DNA of 34,440 bases from Kitasatospora aureofaciens (GCF_019192735.1 NZ_JAHTKP010000074.1:1-34440); one strand, 5' to 3'; positions 7,489 to 15,426 are shown, counted from the first letter of the stretch. Notes: generated by a model from the letters alone, not told the origin. A program made the numbers and translations.

Positions 7489-7534
7489 GAGCCCCTGGCC
7501 CCACCGCCTGTGGGGGCGGTGGTGCCAGGGGCTC
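7489..7534. terminator. Strong bidirectional hairpin terminator
   Basis: GAGCCCCTGGC(c)CCACCGCC pairs with GGCGGTGG(t)GCCAGGGGCTC, about 19 bp with one mismatch, around a tgtggg loop. It separates the kinase operon from the convergent surface-protein gene. Confidence 0.8.
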
Positions 7535-7557
7535 AGTGGTGCCTGGGGCTTGATGGC

Positions 7558-8580
7558 TCAGGAGGAGCGGCGGGTGCGGCGGGCGTAGACCAGGGCGGCG
7601 CCGCCCACGACCAGCACGGTGCCGACGCCGGCGTAGAGCAGGGTGCCGTCGCTGCCGGTGCTGGCCAGCTTCTTGCCGTCCGACGTCGGGGCGCCCTTGA
7701 TCGGGGTGGGGACGCTGACCTTCGCCGGGACGATCAGCGGCTTGGCCGGGTTGACGGTGGTGCCGGCCGGCGGGGTCTGCACCGGCACGGTGGCGGTCGG
7801 CGCGCTGCTCGGGGCGGCGGTCGGGGCACCGGTGGCGGGGCCGCCCGCGGCCGGGGTGGTCGGCGCGGCGGTCGCCGACGGGGTCTCGGCCGGCTTGGTG
7901 GCCGGGGCGGTGGTGGGGGCCCCGGTCGGCTTCGCGGTGGCGGTCGGCTTCTCCGAGGGCTTCTCGGACGGCTTCTCCGAGGGCTTCTCGGACGGCTTGT
8001 CCGAGGGCTTCTCGCTCGGCTTCTCCGACGGCTTGCCGGCGGCCGGGGTGCTCGGCACGGCGGTCGGGCTCGTCGACGGCGCAGCGGTGGCCGTCGGCGA
8101 GGGCTTGCCGCTCGGGGCCGGGTTCTTGCCGCCGCAGTCGACCTTGAACACCTTGTGCTTCGGGTTGTCCAGCGCCGGGTCGTCGGCCGGAATCTGGCCG
8201 TCGACCAGCTCGACGGCGGCCCAGTAGAGCTTGTAGTGGCCGTCCGGCAGGTTGATGTCGTCGGTGCGGACATCCCCGTTGGCGTCGACCGGCAGGTCGC
8301 CGTACGCGACCATCTGCTCGTCGTTGCCGTGGACCTCGGCGATCATCCAGACGATGTCCTGGTTGGGGTCGAAGCCGAACGAGTCCAGGTAGAACGTGCA
8401 GACCTTGGGCTCGTTGCGGGTGTCCTCCTGGCCGGTGGCGGCGTCGTGGATCTTGACGGTGCCGTTGTTGCCGGGGGCGCCCTTGCCAGGGGTGGCGTGG
8501 GCGGCGGGGGCGAGCAGCATCAGCGCGGCGGCGGTCGGGACGGCGACGAGCGAGCGTGCGGCGGTGGAGCGGATGTGCAT
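7558..8580 (-). CDS. LAXTG-type sortase-anchored surface protein with Pro/Thr-rich stalk
   Basis: 340 residues. A signal peptide covers residues 1-29 (MHIRSTAARSLVAVPTAAAL, then APAAHA). Residues ~30-150 form the outer domain (VCTFYLDSFGFDPNQDIVW, DGHYKLYWAAVELVDG, KVFKVDCGG) with two cysteines that probably bond. Residues ~150-290 are a low-complexity Pro/Thr/Ala/Lys stalk, including seven KPS(E/D) repeats. The C-terminus is a standard sorting signal: LASTG (305-309), a hydrophobic helix, and RRTRRSS. LAXTG substrates are attached to peptidoglycan by class E sortases in Streptomyces. No sortase gene lies nearby; such enzymes usually act on many unlinked substrates. I do not recognise the outer domain's ligand. 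The gene is alone between a terminator and a long promoter region. Confidence 0.85.
   Translation of the reverse strand: MHIRSTAARSLVAVPTAAALMLLAPAAHATPGKGAPGNNGTVKIHDAATGQEDTRNEPKVCTFYLDSFGFDPNQDIVWMIAEVHGNDEQMVAYGDLPVDANGDVRTDDINLPDGHYKLYWAAVELVDGQIPADDPALDNPKHKVFKVDCGGKNPAPSGKPSPTATAAPSTSPTAVPSTPAAGKPSEKPSEKPSDKPSEKPSEKPSEKPSEKPTATAKPTGAPTTAPATKPAETPSATAAPTTPAAGGPATGAPTAAPSSAPTATVPVQTPPAGTTVNPAKPLIVPAKVSVPTPIKGAPTSDGKKLASTGSDGTLLYAGVGTVLVVGGAALVYARRTRRSS
7946..8036 (-). repeat. 12-bp in-frame repeats encoding KPSE/KPSD
   Basis: Seven full units and one partial unit of a 12-bp repeat within the surface-protein gene, each encoding Lys-Pro-Ser-Glu or Lys-Pro-Ser-Asp. The regular 12-bp period invites copy-number variation that changes stalk length without shifting the frame. 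Confidence 0.9.
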
Positions 8581-9039
8581 GGGTATTCCATCGGGTGTGG
8601 CAGGCCGGGACGAGCCTGCACGGCGGGAGGGAGCCCTCGGCGGCCGGCCGGCTTGCGGCCGGTGACGTACGACGGGAGGGGCACAAGTTCCCGCAGCGGG
8701 AAACGAGACGCAAGGGGTGTTTGGGTCGATTGACTGATAGTGGAACGAATGTCCGACTAGTCCGTTGCAACAATCCGATCACCGGCTTGTGGTGAAGGCG
8801 TGTCCTCGTCCGATGGCGGCCCGGGTCGTCAACCACCGGCCCGCCCGCCGCCCCCGCCGCCCGGGGTGCGAGGATGACCCCCGACCGCCCCCGACGGCGG
8901 ACCTCCGCCGACCGGCCGCCTCCTACCCCAGGGCGGCCCGATTCGGGCACACGGCGACGAGGTCCGCGCTGCGTACCCCGGCAGCCACTCCGGCGCGGCG
9001 TCTCCCTGCCCGCACTCTCTGCGAAGAAGACGCATCGCG
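8581..9039. promoter_or_regulatory. 459-bp divergent intergenic region with a 15-bp palindrome
   Basis: This region separates the divergent surface-protein and solute-binding genes. I see a perfect palindrome TTCCCGCAGCGGGAA (8688-8702) and a 7-bp hairpin CCGGCCG/CGGCCGG (8644-8662), both nearer the surface-protein gene. The stretch 8705-8790 is notably less GC-rich (tgactgatagtggaacgaatg), as expected for a promoter. No convincing coding sequence is visible. Confidence 0.4.
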
Positions 9040-9993
9040 ATGCACCGCACCCGCAACACCCTCAGAACCCTCAACCCTGCCGCCACTCCCGCCCGCCCCC
9101 TCCGCGCCGCCGCCGTCCTCGGCGCCGGCAGCCTCCTGCTGACCGGCTGCGGCAGCGGCACCTCCACCGTCCCCGGCAGCCAGGCCGACCTGCGCGCCCG
9201 CGTACCGAAGGCGATCAGGGCGGCCGGCGTGCTGAAGATCGGCTCCTACCTCCACTACCCGCCGGTCGACTTCCGGGACAGCAACGCCAAGCCGGCCGGC
9301 CTGGACCCGGAGATCGCCGCCGCCATCGGCGACTACCTCGGGCTGCGGGTGGAGTTCACCGACCTGCCGTTCGAGAAGCTGATCCCGGCCGTCCAGGCCA
9401 AGCAGATCGACCTGGCGATGTCCGCCGTCATCGACACCAAGCAACGCCAGCTCGGCGCCGCCGACGACGGCCACCAGGCCGACCCGGGCGTCGACTTCGT
9501 CGACTACTTCTCCACCGGCACGTCGATGGTCGTCAAGGCCGGCAGCCAGCTTCAGCTCACCACCGTGGACAGCCTCTGCGGCCACACCGTGGCCGTGCAG
9601 CGCGGCACCCTCCAGGACGAGTTCGCCACCCGCCAGCAGGCCGCCTGCCCGCGCACCGGCAAGCAGCTCCAGGTCAACCGCTTCGACTCCGACGACCAGG
9701 CCCTCGCCGAGGTGGCCGACGGCACCGCCGTCGCCGACCTGAACGACTACCCGGTGGCCCAGTACAACACCACCACCCCGGAACGGGCCGGCAGGTTCCA
9801 GCTGGCCAGCACCCACTTCCTGCAGTCCGGCCCGTACGGCATCACCGTCTCCAAGGACGAGACCGAGCTGCGGGACGTCATCTCCAAGGCCCTCGACCAG
9901 GTGATCCTCGGCGGCGGGTACGACAAGATCCTCGCCAAGTGGAACGTGAGCCCCGGCGCCGTCTCCAGCACGGTGGTCAACGGCGGCCTCTGA
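9040..9993 (+). CDS. ABC-transporter solute-binding lipoprotein (family 3, amino-acid type)
   Basis: 317 residues. A lipoprotein signal ends in LLLTGC, so Cys37 would be lipid-modified and the protein tethered outside the membrane. Family features of amino-acid (SBP_bac_3) binding proteins are GVLKIGSYLHYPPVDFRD, LDPEIAAAIGDYLGLRVEF, FEKLIPAVQAKQIDLAMSAV and a second lobe with TVAVQRGTLQDEFA and QSGPYGITVSKDETEL. A GAAG-type ribosome site lies about 8 nt before the ATG. Binding proteins of this class usually sit beside permease and ATPase genes; none is present on either side, so it must share a transporter elsewhere or act in sensing. Cys pairs in the second lobe (SLCGH, AACPR) may form a disulfide. 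The stop codon is triplicated by a tandem repeat. Confidence 0.87.
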   Translation: MHRTRNTLRTLNPAATPARPLRAAAVLGAGSLLLTGCGSGTSTVPGSQADLRARVPKAIRAAGVLKIGSYLHYPPVDFRDSNAKPAGLDPEIAAAIGDYLGLRVEFTDLPFEKLIPAVQAKQIDLAMSAVIDTKQRQLGAADDGHQADPGVDFVDYFSTGTSMVVKAGSQLQLTTVDSLCGHTVAVQRGTLQDEFATRQQAACPRTGKQLQVNRFDSDDQALAEVADGTAVADLNDYPVAQYNTTTPERAGRFQLASTHFLQSGPYGITVSKDETELRDVISKALDQVILGGGYDKILAKWNVSPGAVSSTVVNGGL

Positions 9994-10023
9994 AACGGCG
10001 GCCTCTGAAACGGCGGTTTCTGA
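9979..10023 (+). repeat. Three 15-bp tandem repeats each ending in the stop codon
   Basis: AACGGCGGCCTCTGA at 9979-9993 is the gene end. It is repeated exactly at 9994-10008 and with two changes at 10009-10023. Each copy carries TGA in the same frame, giving three consecutive in-frame stops 15 bp apart. Confidence 0.95.
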
Positions 10024-10172
10024 TCGAATCCGCCCGCGCAGATCCCGTCCCGGTGGCCGGTATTGACCGGTCGTCGGGACGGGACCGCGTGTCGGGCGGC
10101 GGGCGGCGGTGGTGGTTCTTTATCGTCTGTGTCCGCCGAGTCACCAGCCGAACGGATCCGCGGGAGTGTGCG

Positions 10173-11510
10173 ATGCCAGGCCCAGAGCAGCAGTTGCCCG
10201 ACCTCGCCCCAGACCGCGATCCCGCACCCGGGCACGCCGCGGCCCGCACCGAGGACTGCGCGGACGTCATCGTGGTCGGCGCCGGCCCGGCCGGCTCCAC
10301 CGCCGCCTACCACCTGGCCCGCACCGGCCTGGACGTACTGCTGCTGGAGAAGGCGGCGTTCCCGCGCGAGAAGGTCTGCGGCGACGGCCTGACCCCGCGC
10401 GCCGTCAAGCAGTTGACCGATCTCGGCATCGACGTCTCCGAGTCGGCCGGCTGGCTGCACAACCGCGGCCTGCGGCTGGTCGCCGGCCGCCGCACGATGG
10501 AGTTCGACTGGCCCGAACTGTCGGCCTTCCCCGGCTACGGGCTGGTCCGGCGGCGCGCCGACTTCGACGAACTGCTCGCCCGCCGCGCCGCCGCGGCCGG
10601 CGCCCGGCTGATCGAACGGGCCAACGTGGCGGGCCCGTTGGTCGACGACCGGACCGGCCGGATCACCGGCGTCACGGCCCGGCTCGGCGACGACCGGCGG
10701 CCCGTCTCCTACCACGCCCCCGTCGTGGTCGCCGCCGACGGCAACTCCACCCGCCTCTCGCTCGCCATGAAGCGTTACCGCCGGACCGACCGCGCGATGG
10801 GCGTCGCCTACCGCACGTACTTCACCACCCCGCGCCACGAGGACCGCTACCTGGAGGCCTGGCTCGACCTGCGCGACCCCACCGACCCGGCCCACCGCCT
10901 CCTGCCCGGCTACGCCTGGGTGTTCGGCATGGGCGACGGCACCGCCAACGTCGGCCTCGGCGTCCTCGACACGGCGGGCATCGACCTCGACTGGCGGGAC
11001 CTGCTCCGCCGCTGGTGCGACGCCCTGCCGCCCGGCTACGGCTACACCCCCGACGGCGTCACCGAACCGATCCGCGGCTCCGCCCTCCCCATGGGCCTCA
11101 ACCGCCAACCCCACTACGCGGACGGCCTGTTGCTGGTCGGTGACGCCGGCGGCACGGTCAGCCCGGGCACCGGCGAGGGCATCGCGTACGCGATGGAGTC
11201 CGGCCGCTACGCCGCCGAGACGATCGTCCAGGCACTCGCCCGGCGCACCGACCGGGGCCGCGAACTCGCCCTCCGCGCCTACCCGCAGGCACTGCGCTCC
11301 GCCTACGCGGGCTACTTCGCGCTCGGCCGCCTCGCCGCGGACCTGCTCGGCCGGCCCAAGCTCCTCGGCGCAGCCGGCGCAGTGGGGCTCGGCCGCCCCG
11401 CGCTGCTGAAGGTGGCGTTCCGGCTCGTGGTCAACCTGACCGAGCCCAACTCGAAGGACGCCCTCGACCGGCTGATGCACCTGATCGGCAGAGTGGCGCC
11501 CGGGAGGTAG
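10173..11510 (+). CDS. Geranylgeranyl-reductase-family FAD oxidoreductase (MenJ-like)
   Basis: 445 residues from ATG 10173, with GGGAG at 10162-10166; the frame is open far upstream but lacks coding character. It has the FAD-binding GAGPAGS (36-42), an acidic end of beta-2 in LLLEKAAFPREKVCGDGLTP, the CGDGL motif characteristic of the geranylgeranyl reductase family, and the second FAD motif VGDAGGTVSPGTGEGIAYAM (~322). These enzymes reduce isoprenoid double bonds, on archaeal-type lipids, on chlorophyll side chains, or, in actinobacteria, on menaquinone (MenJ). In Streptomyces a similar gene often lies next to the nuo operon; here it stands alone, so the substrate is open. The extra ~30 residues before the FAD motif are disordered and Pro-rich. 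Confidence 0.85.
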   Translation: MPGPEQQLPDLAPDRDPAPGHAAARTEDCADVIVVGAGPAGSTAAYHLARTGLDVLLLEKAAFPREKVCGDGLTPRAVKQLTDLGIDVSESAGWLHNRGLRLVAGRRTMEFDWPELSAFPGYGLVRRRADFDELLARRAAAAGARLIERANVAGPLVDDRTGRITGVTARLGDDRRPVSYHAPVVVAADGNSTRLSLAMKRYRRTDRAMGVAYRTYFTTPRHEDRYLEAWLDLRDPTDPAHRLLPGYAWVFGMGDGTANVGLGVLDTAGIDLDWRDLLRRWCDALPPGYGYTPDGVTEPIRGSALPMGLNRQPHYADGLLLVGDAGGTVSPGTGEGIAYAMESGRYAAETIVQALARRTDRGRELALRAYPQALRSAYAGYFALGRLAADLLGRPKLLGAAGAVGLGRPALLKVAFRLVVNLTEPNSKDALDRLMHLIGRVAPGR

Positions 11511-11710
11511 CGGATCATCCCATCCTTTCGTGTGATGAGTTCCCGTGTTTGTGGGTTGGCCGAAACCGGGGAGTTCAGCGTGCCGTCAGCCAGGTCATGT
11601 TGACGAATGATCAGCAGATCCGCTTGCCTGGTGCCGGTCCGGACACGGAGGGTGAGGGACCGCCCCGTCCGTACGGACCCCACTGACGAAACCCCTACGA
11701 CGGAGACAAC
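11511..11710 (+). promoter_or_regulatory. Leader region of the TNT-protein gene
   Basis: 200 bp without a gene. It is relatively AT-rich around 11518-11630 and contains GTCCGTACGGAC (11667-11678), a perfect 12-bp palindrome about 30 bp before the GTG start that could be an operator. I could not place a promoter confidently. Confidence 0.3.
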
Positions 11711-12388
11711 GTGCGCCTTCGCCTTCGCCTGCTCGTCGCGCCGCTCGCCGCAGCCGCCGCCCTGATCGCCCCGAGCATCCCGGCCGCAGCCGCCGACTCG
11801 GCCACCGCCGCCACCGGGACGGCGGGCACTCCGTCCGACGAGTGCTCCGCCGCCTTCCACCACGGTGACGCCCGCCTCGGCCCCGAGGACCTGCCGACCA
11901 CCGGCCCGGTCGGCGACCAGCTCGTCGGTTACCAGCGCACCGGCGGCGCGGGAGACCAGGAGTTCCTGGCCAAGTACTACGACCCGACCGCCAACGGCGG
12001 CAAGGGCAGCTGGATCTACCCGCCCGTCAACGGCTACGCCACCCTGCCCGACGGCAGCCCGATCGAGTTCGACCTCACGCTCTACCCGAACCAGAACATC
12101 GACCGCTACGGCAGCGAGTACGGCGCCTTCCTCGCCCCCGAGGGCCTGCCCTACGCCAACCGCGCGATCCCGCCGCAGAGCCTCGACGGCAACCCGCCCG
12201 CCGGCTGCAACTACCACGACTACAAGGTGGTCAAGGAGTTCACGGTGCACGCCGGCCCGATCGCCCCGTGGTTCAACCAGCCCGGCTGGGGCCTGCAGTA
12301 CCAGCTCGACGCGGGCCTGCTGCCGGGCGGCCCGGCCAAGCTCAACGTGATGTGGCTGGTCGACAACGGGTACCTGGCCCGGATCTGA
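11711..12388 (+). CDS. Secreted TNT-domain protein (predicted NAD+ glycohydrolase)
   Basis: 225 residues from GTG 11711 with GGAG upstream. A signal peptide covers residues 1-28 (RLRLRLLVAPLAAAAALIAP, cleavage near AAAADS). Residues ~98-225 match the tuberculosis-necrotizing-toxin (TNT) fold: GSWIYPPVNGYATLPDG, the conserved IDRYGSEYGAFLAPEG (Arg132), NYHDYKVVKEFTVHAGPIAP, WFNQPGWGLQYQLD (Gln196, where TNT has its catalytic glutamine) and a terminal MWLVDNGYLARI. TNT enzymes hydrolyse NAD+ to nicotinamide and ADP-ribose. Unlike M. tuberculosis CpnT there is no pore domain, only a ~70-residue N-terminal extension. No immunity gene lies next to it: the convergent neighbour is an acetyltransferase. 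A secreted enzyme may act on competitors, on extracellular NAD, or in host interactions. Confidence 0.85.
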   Translation: MRLRLRLLVAPLAAAAALIAPSIPAAAADSATAATGTAGTPSDECSAAFHHGDARLGPEDLPTTGPVGDQLVGYQRTGGAGDQEFLAKYYDPTANGGKGSWIYPPVNGYATLPDGSPIEFDLTLYPNQNIDRYGSEYGAFLAPEGLPYANRAIPPQSLDGNPPAGCNYHDYKVVKEFTVHAGPIAPWFNQPGWGLQYQLDAGLLPGGPAKLNVMWLVDNGYLARI

Positions 12389-12399
12389 CAGTCACTCTG

Positions 12400-12430
12400 G
12401 GCGGCGGGCGCCCCGGCGGCGCCCGCCGCC
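12400..12430. terminator. Bidirectional hairpin between convergent genes
   Basis: Perfect 13-bp stem GGCGGCGGGCGCC / GGCGCCCGCCGCC with a CCGGC loop. It serves the TNT gene and the convergent acetyltransferase gene, whose stop is 2 bp away. Confidence 0.85.
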
Positions 12431-12432
12431 TG

Positions 12433-12966
12433 CTACCAGAGATCGCCGTCGCGCCAGTCGCAGGTCAGCAGACCGGCCAGGTCCAGCGGCGCCGCTCCCG
12501 GCAGCACGAAGACCCAGCCCTCCTCGTCCCGCGTCGGCGTCATCCCCCGCGGCGTCATCGCCGCCAGCGGCCCCCGCCACCGCTGCCAGCCGCGCCGCGC
12601 GTAGAACCCGACGGCCTCCTCCGAGGAACCCAGCGCCCCGAGGTCGTACGCGCCCCGGATCACCCGCTCCACCGCGTCCATCAGCGCCGCGCCGTGCCGC
12701 CGCCCCTGTCGGTCCGCCCGCACGGCCACTCCCTCGACGTACGCGGCCCGCAGCGACCGTCCGCCGTGCAGCAGCCGGCGCTGCACCACCGCCGCATGGC
12801 CGATCAGCACCCCGCCCTCGCGGACCATTGCGTGCACACCGCCCAGCGCGTGCTCCCAGTCGCCCTCCGTCATCTCATCGCCGAACACGGTGAACAGCAG
12901 GGCCCGGGCCTCGTCCAGCGTGGTCCCGTCCAACTCGGCCGTGTGGGCCGTCAGCAGCTCGATCAC
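12433..12966 (-). CDS. aac(2'): Aminoglycoside 2'-N-acetyltransferase, AAC(2')-I family
   Basis: 177 residues. It aligns by eye almost end to end with mycobacterial AAC(2')-I enzymes: DWEHALGGVHAMV, IGHAAVVQRRLL, AAYVEGVAVRADRQGRRHGA (the GNAT acetyl-CoA loop Q/RxxGxG/A), LMDAVERVIRGAYDLGALGS, FYARRGWQRWRGP and the terminal LTCDWRDGDLW. The family transfers acetyl from acetyl-CoA to the 2' amine of aminoglycosides such as gentamicin and tobramycin; in mycobacteria the gene is chromosomal and may have a housekeeping role in addition. Start GTG 12966 is preceded by GAGG at usable distance. It diverges from another GNAT gene across ~100 bp. No aminoglycoside biosynthesis gene is visible, so this is intrinsic rather than self-resistance. 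Confidence 0.88.
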   Translation of the reverse strand: MIELLTAHTAELDGTTLDEARALLFTVFGDEMTEGDWEHALGGVHAMVREGGVLIGHAAVVQRRLLHGGRSLRAAYVEGVAVRADRQGRRHGAALMDAVERVIRGAYDLGALGSSEEAVGFYARRGWQRWRGPLAAMTPRGMTPTRDEEGWVFVLPGAAPLDLAGLLTCDWRDGDLW

Positions 12967-13064
12967 CCACCGATCCTCGCACCCTGCACCGGCGTGGCGG
13001 CAGGCCGATTTCCGCCGTGGAAATTCGCTGGCGGGGACGGCCGGGAACGGGATAGGAAGAGCGG

Positions 13065-13658
13065 GTGAGCACCGCCGAGACCAGCACCGATCAGCGCACG
13101 TTCCGCCCCACCACGCTCGACCTGGGCGACGTCCTGCTGCGCCCGTGGGGCCGCGCCCTCGACCTCCCGGGCGGGACGGCCGCCGCGCTGGTCGCCGCCG
13201 CGGCCGACCCGGAGATCAGCCGCTGGAACCCGCTCCGCGCCGCCGACCCGGCCGCCGCCGAGGCCTACCTCGACCGCTGCGACACCGGCTGGACCGACGG
13301 CCGCACTGCCGCCTTCGCGATCACCGACGCCGCGGACGGCACCCTGTGCGGCAATGTCGCCCTGCGCTGGACCGACCGCGAGGACGGCCTGGCGATGGTC
13401 GGCTACTGGCTCCTCCCGACCGCCCGCGGCCGCGGCATCGCCAGCCGCGCCACCACCGCCGTCACCCGCTGGGGCGTCGAGACCGCCGCCGCCCGCCGCA
13501 TCGAAATCGCCCACGCCGTCGGCAACGACGCCTCCTGCAGCGTCGCCGACCGCTGCGGCTTCCCCTACGAGGGCACCCTGCGCGCCTCCTACCGCTACGC
13601 CGGCGGCGAGTACAACGACGAGCACCTCCACGCCCGCCTCGCCACGGACCCCTGGTAG
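13065..13658 (+). CDS. RimJ/RimL-type GNAT N-acetyltransferase
   Basis: 197 residues from GTG 13065 with GGAAG at 13056-13060. It has the GNAT layout of the RimJ/RimL (Acetyltransf_3) group: DVLLRPWG at the start, WNPLRAADPAAAEAYLDRC, AFAITDAADGTLCGNVALRW, MVGYWLLPTARGRGIASRAT (acetyl-CoA loop RGRGIA), AARRIEIAHAVGNDASCSVA and DRCGFPYEGTLRAS. Members acetylate protein N-termini or small amines; the substrate is not evident. It is a single gene in the divergent arrangement with aac(2'), and it is followed by a convergent gene 22 bp away. Confidence 0.87.
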   Translation: MSTAETSTDQRTFRPTTLDLGDVLLRPWGRALDLPGGTAAALVAAAADPEISRWNPLRAADPAAAEAYLDRCDTGWTDGRTAAFAITDAADGTLCGNVALRWTDREDGLAMVGYWLLPTARGRGIASRATTAVTRWGVETAAARRIEIAHAVGNDASCSVADRCGFPYEGTLRASYRYAGGEYNDEHLHARLATDPW

Positions 13659-13680
13659 CCCGAGGACGGCTCGGCCGGCC

Positions 13681-14709
13681 TCAGGAGAGCCGGCCACCGG
13701 CCTTGTCGTAGAGGGCCCGCAGCCACGGCTGCCGTACCTCGGGCAGGCGGGCCAGGGTCCGGAGGAACAGTTCGCGGTCGGGCCGGAACAGGGACGGCGG
13801 GCGCAGCGGCAGCGGGTCGTCGCGCTGGACGCCCGTGGGGAGTCCGCCCGTTGCGGGGACGCGCGCGCGGTCGTCGGGGAAGGCCAGGTACGTCCACACC
13901 TCGGCGTCCAGCGGCACGGCGGCGCCGGAGGGCGGCTGCCAGGCCGCGCCCGTCCGGGGGTGCCGCGGGACCAGGGCGATGTCCGGGGCGGGGTCGGGAT
14001 CCGGCAGGCCCGGGCCGGCCAGGGCCAGGGTCCGGGCGGGCGGGCCGGACGGCAGCAGGGTGTCGAGCGTGCGGCCGAAGGTCGCGGCGAGGAGGCCGCC
14101 GGGGACGGCCACGGGGGCGCCCGCCGAGGCCGCCAGCACGTGGGCCAGCGCGATCCCGACGGCGGCCTGCCACCGCAGGCTCCAGTAACCGGACGGTTCG
14201 ACGGGCGGAAGGCCTGGCCACTCCCAGTCGCCCGCGTCCAGATCGGCCGGCCCGTCGACGGGGAGGCAGCGCACGGCGGCCGCCTCGAACCACACCGCCT
14301 GCCAGCGGTAGCAGTCGTCGATCCGGGTGGCCACCTCCGCCCCGCACCGCTCGCAGGCCAGGTTCGGGCCGAGCCCTCCGGCCGACCCGCAGCAGCCGTC
14401 GCAGCGCTCCGGGATCACGACGGTGCCGCGGGTGTCGCCCGGTGCCACCAGGATCGCGCCGGGCGCGCCGAAGTACAGGCCGTCCACCGGCGCGTACACC
14501 CCGCGCGCGGCCGCCGCGTCCGCCCCGACGTCGCTCCAACGCCGCCACGGCGGCCCGTACGGCTCCGGGTCGACGGCGTACGTGCCCGGCTCCATCAGCG
14601 ACGGCATGAACCTGTCCCCGTTCCGCTGGTGCGCGTGCACCGGCAGCGCGACCCGGGACACCGGGGCGGTCAATTCGGCACCGCACCCCGCACACGCGAA
14701 CACCGCCAT
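13681..14709 (-). CDS. Hypothetical protein with N-terminal and central zinc-ribbon-like cysteines
   Basis: 342 residues, not recognised. The start FACAGCGAELTAPV (Cys6, Cys9) resembles the first half of a zinc ribbon. A second cluster CDGCCGSAGGLGPNLACERCG near residues 103-125 carries five more cysteines and could complete one or two metal sites. The rest is Pro/Trp-rich globular sequence (EPSGYWSLRWQAAVGIALAH, WTYLAFPDDRARVP, LRALYDKAGGRLS). There is no signal peptide or membrane helix. It looks like a conserved Streptomyces cytoplasmic protein; I infer metal binding only. The stop codon sits inside a GGCCGGC/GCCGGCC inverted repeat (13674-13696) that may terminate both convergent transcripts. 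Confidence 0.7.
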   Translation of the reverse strand: MAVFACAGCGAELTAPVSRVALPVHAHQRNGDRFMPSLMEPGTYAVDPEPYGPPWRRWSDVGADAAAARGVYAPVDGLYFGAPGAILVAPGDTRGTVVIPERCDGCCGSAGGLGPNLACERCGAEVATRIDDCYRWQAVWFEAAAVRCLPVDGPADLDAGDWEWPGLPPVEPSGYWSLRWQAAVGIALAHVLAASAGAPVAVPGGLLAATFGRTLDTLLPSGPPARTLALAGPGLPDPDPAPDIALVPRHPRTGAAWQPPSGAAVPLDAEVWTYLAFPDDRARVPATGGLPTGVQRDDPLPLRPPSLFRPDRELFLRTLARLPEVRQPWLRALYDKAGGRLS

Positions 14710-14799
14710 GCACTCTCCCCCCGCTCGTGGCCCTGCGGATTATGCCTGGTCACCGGCCCGCCGCCCACGGATTTTCGTCCGGCGCGAATCCGCGCACGA

Positions 14800-14820
14800 G
14801 AAGTCGGTCCGGCCGACTTC
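14800..14820. repeat. Inverted repeat GAAGTCGG-N5-CCGACTTC
   Basis: Perfect 8-bp arms in the 273-bp intergenic region between the Cys-rich hypothetical gene and the HAD-like operon. The lack of a T-run argues for an operator or structured leader rather than a terminator. Confidence 0.5.
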
Positions 14821-14925
14821 CCGCGCGCGAAAACCGGCGGCCGACCGGCAGCGCGCCGGGTGGGGCGGAGGCCTAACCTGGAAGGGCGTATTCCGTGGTG
14901 CGCACCCCATATCCGTGCGTACCCC

Positions 14926-14961
14926 TTTGATTCCGTACGCGGCTTTGATTCCGTACGCGGC
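14926..14961 (+). repeat. Perfect tandem duplication of an 18-bp unit before the stress-like operon
   Basis: TTTGATTCCGTACGCGGC occurs at 14926-14943 and again at 14944-14961, ending about 21 bp before the ATG at 14983. Looser relatives (attccgtggtgcgc, atccgtgcgtac) precede it at 14890-14923. The position suggests a reiterated protein-binding site or promoter element. Confidence 0.85.
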
Positions 14962-14982
14962 CTGGAAAGGAAACGGTGGGCC

Positions 14983-15426
14983 ATGACGGTGGTCTCGACG
15001 GCACTCTTCGGTACCGACTGGCGGCCCGCGCTGCCGGGTTCCGCGGACCTGCTGCGCGAATGCGCCGCCCGGGGCTGGACGGTCGTGCTGACCGGGCCCG
15101 GCCCCGCCGGGGCACCCGCGCTCACCGTGACCGCCCCCGGGAGTGACCCTGTGCAGGCCGCGCTCGACCTGGTCGACGGCACGGCCGAGCACGCCGTGTA
15201 CGTTGCCGCGAGCGTGCGCGAGGTGCTGGCCGCCCGGCGGGCCGGGGTGCTCTGCCTCGCGCTGGCGACCGGCCGGGACAGCGGCGCGGACCTGCGGGCG
15301 GCGGGCGCGGCCGAGGTCCACCGCGACGCCGCCGCCCTGCTCAAGGTGCTCGACGACAGCCTGCTCGCCCGCCCCCGGGCCTTCGGACCCGTGGGCGCGG
15401 GAACAGGCCGTCCCTGGGGCGGTTAG
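14983..15426 (+). CDS. HAD-superfamily-like protein lacking the nucleophile aspartates
   Basis: 147 residues from ATG 14983 with GGAAAGGAAA upstream; the frame is open much further upstream but overlaps a converging gene. FGTDWRPALPGSADLLRECA corresponds to the HAD cap-proximal 'PGv.eLL..L...G' segment and RAGVLCLALATGRDSGADLR, then AAGAAEVHRDAAALLKVLDD, to the C-terminal HAD motif (gDs..di.aA..AG). The N-terminal DxDxT nucleophile motif is absent, and the protein is ~70 residues shorter than usual. It is probably non-catalytic, perhaps a binding or regulatory derivative. It begins an apparent four-gene operon with DUF3040, PRC-barrel and PfpI-type genes. Confidence 0.65.
   Translation: MTVVSTALFGTDWRPALPGSADLLRECAARGWTVVLTGPGPAGAPALTVTAPGSDPVQAALDLVDGTAEHAVYVAASVREVLAARRAGVLCLALATGRDSGADLRAAGAAEVHRDAAALLKVLDDSLLARPRAFGPVGAGTGRPWGG

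Noticed and set aside
7946..8036. CRISPR-like array
   Set aside because: The 12-bp units have no spacers, are in frame and encode a KPSE stalk.
8874..10172. Upstream extension of the geranylgeranyl-reductase frame
   Set aside because: It is the shifted frame of the solute-binding-protein gene; a good ribosome site precedes ATG 10173.
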